The translations under genes were made by a program, and so were the position numbers. A stretch of DNA of 64,000 nucleotides from contig NZ_JAINRC010000005.1 in NCBI RefSeq assembly GCF_020400655.1, forward strand, positions 248,001 through 312,000, written 5' to 3'. Of the stretch, positions 10,064 through 17,923 are shown in pieces. Positions within the stretch are counted from its first letter, which is position 1. Every line of letters starts with the position of its first letter. Source of the stretch: Streptomyces spinosus. GTDB taxonomy: Bacteria > Actinomycetota > Actinomycetes > Streptomycetales > Streptomycetaceae. The notes under the pieces are model-generated. The model saw only the letters and a list, made by a program, of their open reading frames with translations, did not search any database and was not told where the DNA came from.

Positions 10064-12484
10064 ATGGCTGCTGAGTCACCGGCGTTCACGCTGAACCTGC
10101 CCGTGCTGCCGCTCGACGACGAGGTCGTGCTGCCCGGCATGGTGGTTCCGCTGGACCTGAGCGACGCCGAGGTGCGGGCCGCGGTGGAGGCCGCCCAGGC
10201 CGCCGCGCGCTCCGAACCCGGAAAGCCCAAGGTGCTGCTGGTGCCACGCATCGACGGCACGTACGCCAAGACCGGCGTCCTCGGCACGGTCGAACAGGTC
10301 GGCAGGCTCGCCGACGGTGACCCGGGGGCCCTGATCCGCGGCCGCAGCCGCGTCCGCATCGGCGCCGGCACCACCGGCCCGGGCGCCGCGCTCTGGGTCG
10401 AGGGCGCCCGTGTCGAGGAGACCGTTCCCGAGCCGCTGCCGGGCCAGGTCGCGGAACTGGTCAAGGAGTACAAGGCGCTCGCCACCACCTGGCTGAAGAA
10501 GCGCGGCGCCTGGCAGGTCGTGGACCGCGTCCAGGCCATCGACGACGTGTCGGCGCTGGCCGACAACTCCGGATACTCGCCGTTCCTGACGACCGAGCAG
10601 AAGGTCGAACTGCTGGAGACCGCCGACCCGGTGGCCCGGCTCAAGCTCGCCACCCAGCAGCTGCGCGACCACCTCGCGGAGCAGGACGTGGCCGAGACCA
10701 TCGCCAAGGACGTCCAGGAAGGCGTCGACAAGCAGCAGCGCGAGTTCCTGCTGCGCCGTCAGCTGGAGGCCGTCCGCAAGGAACTGCGCGAGCTGAACGG
10801 CGAGAAGGAGGGCGAGGAGTCCGACGACTACCGCGCCCGCGTCGAGGCCGCCGACCTGCCGGAGAAGGTCCGCGAGGCCGCCCTCAAGGAGGTCGACAAG
10901 CTGGAGCGCGCCTCCGACCAGTCGCCCGAGGGTTCCTGGATCCGCACCTGGCTGGACACCGTCCTGGAGATGCCCTGGAACGAGCGGACCGAGGACGCGT
11001 ACGACATCCAGGGCGCGAAGGCCGTGCTGGACGCCGAGCACGCGGGCCTGGACGACGTGAAGGAACGCATCACCGAGTACCTGGCCGTGCGCAAGCGCCG
11101 CGGCGACCGGGGCCTGGGCGTCATCGGCGGCCGGCGCGGCGGTGCCGTGCTCGCGCTCGTCGGCCCGCCCGGTGTCGGCAAGACCTCGCTCGGCGAGTCC
11201 GTCGCGCACGCCATGGGCCGCACGTTCGTCCGCGTCGCCCTCGGCGGCGTCCGGGACGAGGCCGAGATCCGCGGACACCGCCGCACGTACGTCGGCGCGC
11301 TGCCCGGCCGGATCGTGCGCGCGATCAAGGAAGCCGGGTCCATGAACCCGGTGGTCCTGCTGGACGAGATCGACAAGGTGGGCTCCGACTTCCGGGGCGA
11401 CCCGGCCGCCGCCCTCCTGGAAGTGCTCGACCCGGCGCAGAACCACACCTTCCGGGACCACTACCTGGAGGTGGAGCTGGACCTGTCCGACGTGGTCTTC
11501 CTCGCCACCGCCAACGTCCTGGAGGCCATCCCGGAGGCGCTCGCCGACCGCATGGAGATCGTCCGGCTGGACGGCTACACCGAGGACGAGAAGGTCGTCA
11601 TCGCCCGGGACCACCTGCTCCCGCGCCAGCTGGAGCGGGCCGGCCTGGACAAGGCCGAGGTCACGCTGGACGAGAGCGCGCTGCGCAAGCTCGCCGGCGA
11701 GTACACGCGCGAAGCGGGCGTGCGGACCCTGGAGCGGTCCATCGCACGGCTGCTGCGGAAGATCGCGGCCCAGCACGAACTGGGCGAGCGCGAGCTGCCG
11801 TTCACCGTCACCGACGGCGATCTGCGCGGGCTGATCGGCCGGCCGCACCACGTTCCCGAGTCCGCCCAGGACCCGGCCGAGCGCCGTACGGCCGTCCCCG
11901 GTGTGGCGACCGGCCTCGCGGTCACCGGCGCCGGCGGCGACGTGCTCTTCGTGGAGGCGTCCCTGGCCGACCCGGAGACGGGCGGGGCAGGGCTGACCCT
12001 GACGGGCCAGCTGGGCGACGTGATGAAGGAGTCGGCGCAGATCGCGCTGAGCTTCCTGCGCAGCCACGGCGCCGAGCTGGAGCTGCCGGTGGCCGACCTG
12101 AAGGACCGGGGCGTGCACATCCACTTCCCGGCGGGCGCGGTGCCGAAGGACGGCCCGAGCGCGGGCATCACGATGACGACGGCCCTCGCCTCGCTGCTCT
12201 CCGGGCGCCTGGTCCGCACGGACGTCGCCATGACCGGCGAGGTCTCGCTGACCGGCCGGGTGCTGCCCATCGGCGGTGTGAAGCAGAAGCTGCTCGCCGC
12301 CCAGCGCGCCGGGGTGACCACCGTCATCATCCCCAAGCGCAACGAGCCCGACCTGGACGACGTCCCGGCCGAGGTGCTGGACAAGCTCGACGTCCACGCC
12401 GTGACCGACGTCCGCCAGGTGCTGGAGCTGGCGCTCGCGCCCGCCACGAGCGACGCGGCGCCGGAGGTTCCGGTGGCGGCGTGA
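10064..12484 (+). CDS. lon: ATP-dependent Lon protease
   Basis: An 806-aa cytoplasmic AAA+ protease that degrades misfolded and regulatory proteins. It has the N-terminal substrate domain (starting LPVLPLDDEVVLPGM), Walker A GPPGVGKT at 367-374, Walker B VVLLDEIDKV, and the C-terminal Ser-Lys dyad with S699 in PKDGPSAG and K742 in GGVKQK. The length is normal for LonA. The ATG at 10064 has GAAGGGGAG just upstream; a longer frame would run into the HAIR box. Regulation by HspR is predicted from that box. A strong hairpin follows the stop. Confidence 0.98.
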   Translation: MAAESPAFTLNLPVLPLDDEVVLPGMVVPLDLSDAEVRAAVEAAQAAARSEPGKPKVLLVPRIDGTYAKTGVLGTVEQVGRLADGDPGALIRGRSRVRIGAGTTGPGAALWVEGARVEETVPEPLPGQVAELVKEYKALATTWLKKRGAWQVVDRVQAIDDVSALADNSGYSPFLTTEQKVELLETADPVARLKLATQQLRDHLAEQDVAETIAKDVQEGVDKQQREFLLRRQLEAVRKELRELNGEKEGEESDDYRARVEAADLPEKVREAALKEVDKLERASDQSPEGSWIRTWLDTVLEMPWNERTEDAYDIQGAKAVLDAEHAGLDDVKERITEYLAVRKRRGDRGLGVIGGRRGGAVLALVGPPGVGKTSLGESVAHAMGRTFVRVALGGVRDEAEIRGHRRTYVGALPGRIVRAIKEAGSMNPVVLLDEIDKVGSDFRGDPAAALLEVLDPAQNHTFRDHYLEVELDLSDVVFLATANVLEAIPEALADRMEIVRLDGYTEDEKVVIARDHLLPRQLERAGLDKAEVTLDESALRKLAGEYTREAGVRTLERSIARLLRKIAAQHELGERELPFTVTDGDLRGLIGRPHHVPESAQDPAERRTAVPGVATGLAVTGAGGDVLFVEASLADPETGGAGLTLTGQLGDVMKESAQIALSFLRSHGAELELPVADLKDRGVHIHFPAGAVPKDGPSAGITMTTALASLLSGRLVRTDVAMTGEVSLTGRVLPIGGVKQKLLAAQRAGVTTVIIPKRNEPDLDDVPAEVLDKLDVHAVTDVRQVLELALAPATSDAAPEVPVAA

Positions 12485-12503
12485 CGGACGCCACCGGATG
12501 AGG

Positions 12504-12539
12504 GAAGGCCCGGGTCCCGTGAGGGAGGCCCGGGCCTTC
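12504..12539. terminator. Bidirectional terminator between lon and SpoIIE-type phosphatase gene
   Basis: An 11-bp perfect stem GAAGGCCCGGG (12504-12514) pairs with 12529-12539. The enclosed 14 nt can itself pair as TCCC/GGGA. It lies between two convergent genes. Confidence 0.8.
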
Positions 12540-12557
12540 GCCCCGTGCGCGTCCGGG

Positions 12558-14924
12558 TCAGAGCGCGGTCAGCGACTGCTCCGCCCAGACGGTCTTGCCG
12601 ATCCGTTCGTGCCGGGTGCCCCAGCGCTCGGCGAGCTGGGCGACCATCAGCAGGCCCCGGCCGCCCTCGTCGAAGATCCGGGCCCGGCGCATGTGCGGGG
12701 TGGTGTCGCTGGCGTCGTACACCTCGCTGATCAGCGTCCTGCCCTGGCGGATCAGCCGCAGCCGGATGGGCGGGCTGCCGTAGCGGATGGCGTTGGTGAC
12801 CAGCTCGCTGACCACCAGCTCCGTGGTGAACGCGGCCTCGTCCAGGTCCCACGCGGACAGCTGGTCGGTGGCGTACCGGCGGGCCAGGGAGACGACGGCG
12901 GGCTCGTCGGACAGCTGCCAGGAGGCGACCAGGTCCTCGTGCAGGGCCCGGGTGCGGGCCACCAGCAGGACGATGTCGTCGTCGGGGCGGTGGCTGAGCA
13001 GGTCGGTGAGGACCCGGTCGCACACCGACTCCGGCGACCGCGCGGGGCGGCCCAGCGCGACGGACATCTTGTCCAGGGCCTCGTCGATGTCGTGGTCGCG
13101 GGCCTGAAGCAGTCCGTCGGTGTAGAGCGCGAGCAGGCTGCCCTCGGGCAGTTCCGTCTCCAGCGCCTCGAAGGGCAGCCCGCCGAGCCCGAGCGGCGGC
13201 CCCGCGGGCACGTCGAGGAAGCGGACGGTGCCGTCCGGGGTCACCAGGGCGGGCGGCGGGTGCCCGGCGCGGGCCACGGAACAGCGGCGCGAGACGGGGT
13301 CGTAGACGGCGTACAGACACGTGGTGCCGATGCCGCCGGCGGTGTCGGCGCCCGGGTCCGCGCTGCCCTCCTCGGCGGCCAGCCGCAGCACCAGGTCGTC
13401 CAGGTGGGTGAGCAGCTCGTCGGCGGGCAGGTCGACGTCGGCCAGGGTGCGTACCGCCGTGCGCAGCCGGCCCATGGTGGCGGAGGCCCGGATGCCGTGG
13501 CCCACCACGTCACCCATGACCAGCGCCACCCGCGCCCCGGACAGCGGGATCACGTCGAACCAGTCGCCGCCCACGCCGGCCCGGGTCGCGGCCGGCAGAT
13601 AGCGGGTGGCGATCTCCAGGGCCGCCTGGTCGGGCACCGTGTGCGGGAGCAGGCCGGGTCGCGGGGCCTCGCCGGTGGTGCCGGGCCGGGGGCCGCCGCG
13701 GGCCTGCTCCATGCCGGCGGCCGTCTTGGCGGTGAACTCCTCCGCGAGGCGCAGGTCCTCCGGTCCGAAGGGGCCCCGCCCGCCGTGCCGGCCGAACAGG
13801 GCCACGCCGAGCGTGCTGCCCTGGACGAGCAGCGGGACCGCCAGCAGGGTGCGTGTCCCGGACGTGCGCAGCCACGAGGCGCCCGGGTCCAGCGCCGCCC
13901 ACTCGGCCACGGCCGGGTCCGCCATGTCGTACAGCATCGGGCGGGCGGCCGTCAGACACCGGGCCGGCGGCGAGTCCGCCGGACAGACGATCACCTCACC
14001 GGCACCGGCACCGGCACCGAGGCCGGTCCGGACGCCGCCGCCCGGCCCGCCGCCGTCCGGGACCGCGCGCAGGGCGGCGCGGCGCAGGACCACCCGCTCC
14101 GGCGGCCGGCCGGCGGCCTCGGCGGTGGTCCACGGGGAGTCCAGCAGGTCCACCGCCATGAGGTCGGCCAGCCGGGGGACCGTGACCTCGCCGAGTTCCC
14201 GTGCGGCGCGGGCCTGGTCCGCCGCCGTGCCGACGGGCGTACCGGAGGCGCCCGCGGCGTCCCGGGCCGGCTCCGGCACGGACAGGCAGACGGCCCGTAC
14301 CCGGCCGCCGGCGTCCTTCAGCGGGGTGAGGACGATGGCCCGGCCCAGCTCCGGGCCGAGCCGGCCGCGCGTCTCCTGCGCCTTGCCGCGCTCCAGCACC
14401 CGCCGCATCGACCGGTCGGCCTCCTCGCTCACGGCCCCCGGCACGATGTGGGTGAGGCGCAGTCCGCGGATCGCCGCCTCGGGCAGCGCGAGGGCGTGTT
14501 CCATCCGGCGGTTGGCGCGCACCAGGCGCAGGTCCGCGTCGAAGATGGCCAGCGGAAAGGGCGACTGCAGGAACGTCCACTCCTCCAGCGGTTCGCCGCG
14601 CGGCGGCTGCGTCCGGGCCGTCACCGCGCTCACCACGAGCCAGTCGCCGGCGCCGGTGCGCGAGGTCCGGCGGTGGGCGAGCACGCCCAGTTCCAGGAGC
14701 CGGCCGTCGCGGTGGCGCAGCGGAACCGTGCCGTTCCAGCGGGTCCGGCCGGCCAGTGCCCGCCGGACCGCCGTGCCGTCGGCGGCGAGCAGCACGGTGG
14801 CGGGCCGGCCGAGCACCGCCGGGGAGTCGTAGCCGAGCAGCTGTCGCGCGCCCTCGCTCCAGCCGGTGAGGATGCCCCGCTCATCGATGGTGGCCGTGGC
14901 CGTGTACGTCGACTGTCGTTCCAT
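12558..14924 (-). CDS. Multidomain PAS-PAS-GAF-SpoIIE (PP2C) phosphatase with C-terminal anti-sigma-type ATPase
   Basis: A 788-aa signalling protein. Two PAS domains (about 10-105 and 115-225), a GAF domain (about 245-400), a SpoIIE-type PP2C phosphatase (about 435-640, with metal-site motifs GGDWFD, GDVVGHG and TDGLLQARD), and an RsbW/SpoIIAB-like HATPase (about 655-785, ELVTNAIRYG and DEGGRGLLMV). Proteins of this type usually combine phosphatase and kinase activities on STAS anti-sigma antagonists. No partner STAS or sigma gene is nearby, so the target is unknown. The phosphatase metal residues look complete. Confidence 0.92.
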   Translation of the reverse strand: MERQSTYTATATIDERGILTGWSEGARQLLGYDSPAVLGRPATVLLAADGTAVRRALAGRTRWNGTVPLRHRDGRLLELGVLAHRRTSRTGAGDWLVVSAVTARTQPPRGEPLEEWTFLQSPFPLAIFDADLRLVRANRRMEHALALPEAAIRGLRLTHIVPGAVSEEADRSMRRVLERGKAQETRGRLGPELGRAIVLTPLKDAGGRVRAVCLSVPEPARDAAGASGTPVGTAADQARAARELGEVTVPRLADLMAVDLLDSPWTTAEAAGRPPERVVLRRAALRAVPDGGGPGGGVRTGLGAGAGAGEVIVCPADSPPARCLTAARPMLYDMADPAVAEWAALDPGASWLRTSGTRTLLAVPLLVQGSTLGVALFGRHGGRGPFGPEDLRLAEEFTAKTAAGMEQARGGPRPGTTGEAPRPGLLPHTVPDQAALEIATRYLPAATRAGVGGDWFDVIPLSGARVALVMGDVVGHGIRASATMGRLRTAVRTLADVDLPADELLTHLDDLVLRLAAEEGSADPGADTAGGIGTTCLYAVYDPVSRRCSVARAGHPPPALVTPDGTVRFLDVPAGPPLGLGGLPFEALETELPEGSLLALYTDGLLQARDHDIDEALDKMSVALGRPARSPESVCDRVLTDLLSHRPDDDIVLLVARTRALHEDLVASWQLSDEPAVVSLARRYATDQLSAWDLDEAAFTTELVVSELVTNAIRYGSPPIRLRLIRQGRTLISEVYDASDTTPHMRRARIFDEGGRGLLMVAQLAERWGTRHERIGKTVWAEQSLTAL

Positions 14925-15010
14925 CGCCGCTCATCTCGCCCTTGCTCGGCAGGCTCTCCTGTCCAGCTTGATCCCGGGCGGCGCGGAGCACCAACGCGGA
15001 CGCGGCGCAC

Positions 15011-15044
15011 GCGGTGGCCCCCGCCGTCCGGCGGGGGCCACCGC
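15011..15044 (-). terminator. Terminator hairpin after GH25 lysozyme gene
   Basis: A perfect 15-bp GC-rich stem (15011-15025 with 15030-15044) with a 4-nt loop begins 28 nt beyond the lysozyme stop on the minus strand. Confidence 0.75.
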
Positions 15045-15072
15045 GGAGCCGTCGGCCGCCGGCCTCGGGCGG

Positions 15073-15900
15073 TCAGCCGAGGGCCAGGGCCTGCACCCGG
15101 TCCAGGGCGCCGTTGAACTTGTCGTGGTCGCCGACCGTCGGGCCGGAGGAGGTGTACTGCCACATCGTGTAGTACGACCACCCCGCCGGCAGCGTCCCCG
15201 GGTCGGAGGCGTAGCGGGCGATCCACAGCGGGTTGTTCACCGCGAAGCCGCCGTAGTTGCCGGTGCACTGGGTCCACCAGCTGGTGGCGGTGTAGATGAC
15301 CGGGTAGCGGCTGGTGCGTGCCTTGTACGTGTTGATGAAGTCGGCGATCCAGCTCACCATCTGGCTCGCGGTCTTGCCGTAGCAGGCCGCGCCGTACGGG
15401 TTCCACTCGATGTCGAGCGCGCCGGGCAGCGTCTTGCCGTCCCGGGACCAGCCGCCGCCGTGGTCCACGAAGTAGTTGGCCTGGGTGGCGCCGCTGGTGG
15501 TGTCCGGGGTGGCGAAGTGGTACGAGCCGCGGATCATGCCGACGTCGTAGGAGCCGTTGTACTGCTGGGCGAAGTACGGGTTCGTGTAGTACGTGCCTTC
15601 CGTGGCCTTCGTGTACGCCCACCGGACCCCGCTGTTCCACAGGGTCGACCAGGCGACGTTGCCCTGGTAGCCGGAGACGTCCACGCCCTCGGTCTGGGTG
15701 GCGTCACCGGTGCTGGGCGTGCCGTTCTGGCCGTCGTGGGCGAGGACGCCCATGCCCATGTGGGCGGAGCCGCGGGCGGGCGTGCCCGCGGCGTGGGCGG
15801 AGGTGAGCGGCAGCGTGAGGGAGAGCGCCGCGAGCAGGGCGGTGAGGAGGACGGCGAGGGGGGAGACGGAGCGGGTGGAGCCGGGTCTGAGCACGGGCAT
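15073..15900 (-). CDS. Secreted GH25 lysozyme (N-acetylmuramidase)
   Basis: A 275-aa exported muramidase. It has a Sec signal peptide with Arg residues, a hydrophobic core and a likely cut after AHA37, then a glycoside hydrolase 25 domain. Catalytic-site residues are in place: D74 in EGVDVSGYQG and the D163-x-E165 pair in ALDIEWNP. Aromatic-rich strands match Streptomyces cellosyl-type enzymes that cleave the glycan backbone of peptidoglycan. The ATG at 15900 has GGAGG 8 nt upstream; the open frame further upstream is non-coding leader. It is monocistronic, divergent from the MarR gene, with a strong terminator. Confidence 0.93.
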   Translation of the reverse strand: MPVLRPGSTRSVSPLAVLLTALLAALSLTLPLTSAHAAGTPARGSAHMGMGVLAHDGQNGTPSTGDATQTEGVDVSGYQGNVAWSTLWNSGVRWAYTKATEGTYYTNPYFAQQYNGSYDVGMIRGSYHFATPDTTSGATQANYFVDHGGGWSRDGKTLPGALDIEWNPYGAACYGKTASQMVSWIADFINTYKARTSRYPVIYTATSWWTQCTGNYGGFAVNNPLWIARYASDPGTLPAGWSYYTMWQYTSSGPTVGDHDKFNGALDRVQALALG

Positions 15901-16123
15901 GACGTGCCTCCGGGGAGTGGAGTGGGGGAGTGACGCGGAGGTGACGCGGGGGCGTGACGTGGGGACCGCGACACCGACCGTCGGCCCACTGGCGTGGGCA
16001 TGCCATAAACGACGTGCTAAGAAGCTACGCACGTAGATACGGCGTGGGAAGGGGGTCCGGACGACGCCGTTGGTCTACGCCTGCGAAATACTGGCAGAGC
16101 TGCGGCAATGACGACTTTTGACA

Positions 16124-16132
16124 GAAACTTTC
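16124..16132. promoter_or_regulatory. Short palindrome GAAACTTTC upstream of the MarR gene
   Basis: An exact GAAA-C-TTTC palindrome lies 30 nt before the MarR start in the divergent region shared with the lysozyme gene. It overlaps a TTGACA-like sequence at 16118-16123. It could be an operator; boxes of this shape (GAAASTTTC) are known for the CsnR regulator of Streptomyces chitosanase. Function here is unproven. Confidence 0.3.
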
Positions 16133-16162
16133 AGGACCGCGAAACCGAGCAGGGGTGCTGAC

Positions 16163-16654
16163 GTGCACGAGGACGGAAGCGACGGCGCGCACGGCGCCGT
16201 CGGGCGGATGACGCCCAGTGGTGCAGACCAGGAATTCCTGGCGCTGGAACGCGAGTTGACCGTGCTGCTCCGGCGTGCCCGGGCCAACCAGGGCGAGATG
16301 GCCCGGGAGGTCCACCCCGACCTGGAGTCCTCCGCGTACGGCCTGCTCATCCGGCTGGACGAACTGGGCGGCCAGCGGGCCACGGAACTCGCCGGCTACA
16401 TCGGGGTCGGCAAGGCCACCATGTCCCGCCAGCTGCGCGCCCTGGAGGACCTCGGCCTGATCGCGCGCGAGCCCGACCCGGCCGACGGCCGCGCCTGGCT
16501 CGTCACCCTCACCGAAGAGGGCAGCCGCCGCGTCGGCACGGTCCGCGAGGCCCGCCGCGCCCGCTACGTCCGCCAGCTCGCCCACTGGGACCGCCGCGAG
16601 GTCGCCGAACTGGCCCGGCTGCTGCACGAGCTCAACGGCGTGATGGCGAAGTAA
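16163..16654 (+). CDS. MarR-family transcriptional regulator
   Basis: A 163-aa winged-helix dimeric regulator. The recognition region reads GQRATELAGYIGVGKATMSRQLRALEDLGLI and the wing DPADGRAWLVTLTEEG, both typical of MarR. The GTG at 16163 is preferred because AGGGG lies about 9 nt upstream; a TTG 45 nt earlier would lengthen the protein. It is divergent from the lysozyme gene, so it could control itself and perhaps that gene. Ligand unknown. Confidence 0.85.
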   Translation: MHEDGSDGAHGAVGRMTPSGADQEFLALERELTVLLRRARANQGEMAREVHPDLESSAYGLLIRLDELGGQRATELAGYIGVGKATMSRQLRALEDLGLIAREPDPADGRAWLVTLTEEGSRRVGTVREARRARYVRQLAHWDRREVAELARLLHELNGVMAK

Positions 16655-16762
16655 CGTCACCGCGGCACCCGGCCGCGCCGCGAGGGCCCGGCCCGGGCGC
16701 GCGGCCTGGTGCGGCGAAGCGTCCCGCCCCGGCGTACAGCCGTGCCCATGACGCCCCTCGCG

Positions 16763-17551
16763 TCACAGTTCCACGTACACCGCCGTCGCGTCGTCGTGTG
16801 TCTTGGCGCGGCCCAGGTACGCCCGTTCCCGCCGGTCCGCCGTCTCCAGTTCCCGTACGCGTTCCACCAGCGACCGGGCGCCCTCCTTGGCGAGCAGGTC
16901 GAACAGGGCCGTCCAGTCGCCCTCGCGGAACGTCTCCGTCCAGCGGGTCGCGCCGTCCGTCAGCGCCGCCAGTGCCCGGACGTCCCGCCGGGGCAGGGTG
17001 CCGGTGACCGCCCGGGCGGCCACGGCGGGGTCGGCGGCGGCGGTGAAGAAGCCGCCCTCCTTGTTGCGCAGGTTGGCGTCGACCAGCGCGTCCGTGGCGA
17101 GCGCGGAGCGGGGCAGCCGGGCGAGACGGTCGTCCAGCAGCGGGGTGACCGTGCCGTCGGGCCCCCGCACCAGCAGCGCGGCGTCGGACAGCACCAGGTA
17201 CTCGACCGCCGTGGCGGACCAGCGGGCCAGGGCGACGGTTGCCTGAGGGGTTCGCGGGTGAGAAAGCTCACAGGTGTCCGCATGGGCGTCCGCGGTGCGC
17301 CGGATCGCCCGCGCGAGAATCTCCGACAGCGTCAGATCTCGGCAGGAAACGGTCAGTTCGGTCAGCGCACCGCCCAGTCGCGCCGTGAACCAGGGGACGG
17401 AATGCAGACAGCCCGTCCCGGCGCTGGGCGGAGTCACGCCGTCCAGGACGACCACGCAACCTCCCTGTCCGCAGGCGGGTAGTCCGACACCGGCGAAGTC
17501 CTCGTTGGGGCGGGAGGCGTCGCCGGGTTCCGAGACCAGATCAGTGCGCAT
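16763..17551 (-). CDS. PP2C-like protein phosphatase
   Basis: A 262-aa single-domain protein related to PP2C Ser/Thr phosphatases: PNEDF near the N-terminus, VVVLDGVTPP as the first metal site, LTDGATRW in the middle and a C-terminal THDDATAV. It is divergent from the conservon. It is clearly paralogous to the element-borne protein at 55483-56304, sharing NEDF, DGATR, the GGFF/GGFW loop and HDDAT. No kinase partner is adjacent, so the substrate is unknown. The ribosome site is weak. Confidence 0.75.
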   Translation of the reverse strand: MRTDLVSEPGDASRPNEDFAGVGLPACGQGGCVVVLDGVTPPSAGTGCLHSVPWFTARLGGALTELTVSCRDLTLSEILARAIRRTADAHADTCELSHPRTPQATVALARWSATAVEYLVLSDAALLVRGPDGTVTPLLDDRLARLPRSALATDALVDANLRNKEGGFFTAAADPAVAARAVTGTLPRRDVRALAALTDGATRWTETFREGDWTALFDLLAKEGARSLVERVRELETADRRERAYLGRAKTHDDATAVYVEL

Positions 17552-17923
17552 CCGGCCAGTCTGCACGAGCCCTTCACACAGTGCGCCAAAGGCTGGCACA
17601 GACCGGTGGATTCCCACGACCCCGCAGGTCAGGCGCCTGGTTTGGGCGGGAATGATCCACTCTGGCAAGGCGTGGCGGCGAATACTGCCAAAGCCTGCCG
17701 CGCGCGTCCAACCGGCCTGCCGCGCAAGAGCGTGGCACGCGCCACCGGAACTTGCCCGCCAACTCCCCTCCGATGTTCACTCCTTCGGGTGGCGGGTCAG
17801 GTGATGCGCGACCACTGCCCACCGGCGCTGGGAGGGTCGGGAACCGTACGAACCGGGTGTACGCACCACTTGGCACCGAGCTGACGGGGCGCCACCCGGG
17901 CCCCTGGGTAGACGAGTTCAGGA
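17552..17923. other. Divergent intergenic region between PP2C gene and conservon
   Basis: About 370 nt with no convincing gene on either strand. It must carry the promoters for the PP2C gene (leftward) and the conservon (rightward). I see no clear known operator. Confidence 0.5.

Noticed and set aside
10076..12397. Long minus-strand frame opposite lon
   Set aside because: Antisense shadow of a highly conserved gene. No ribosome site or protein motif.
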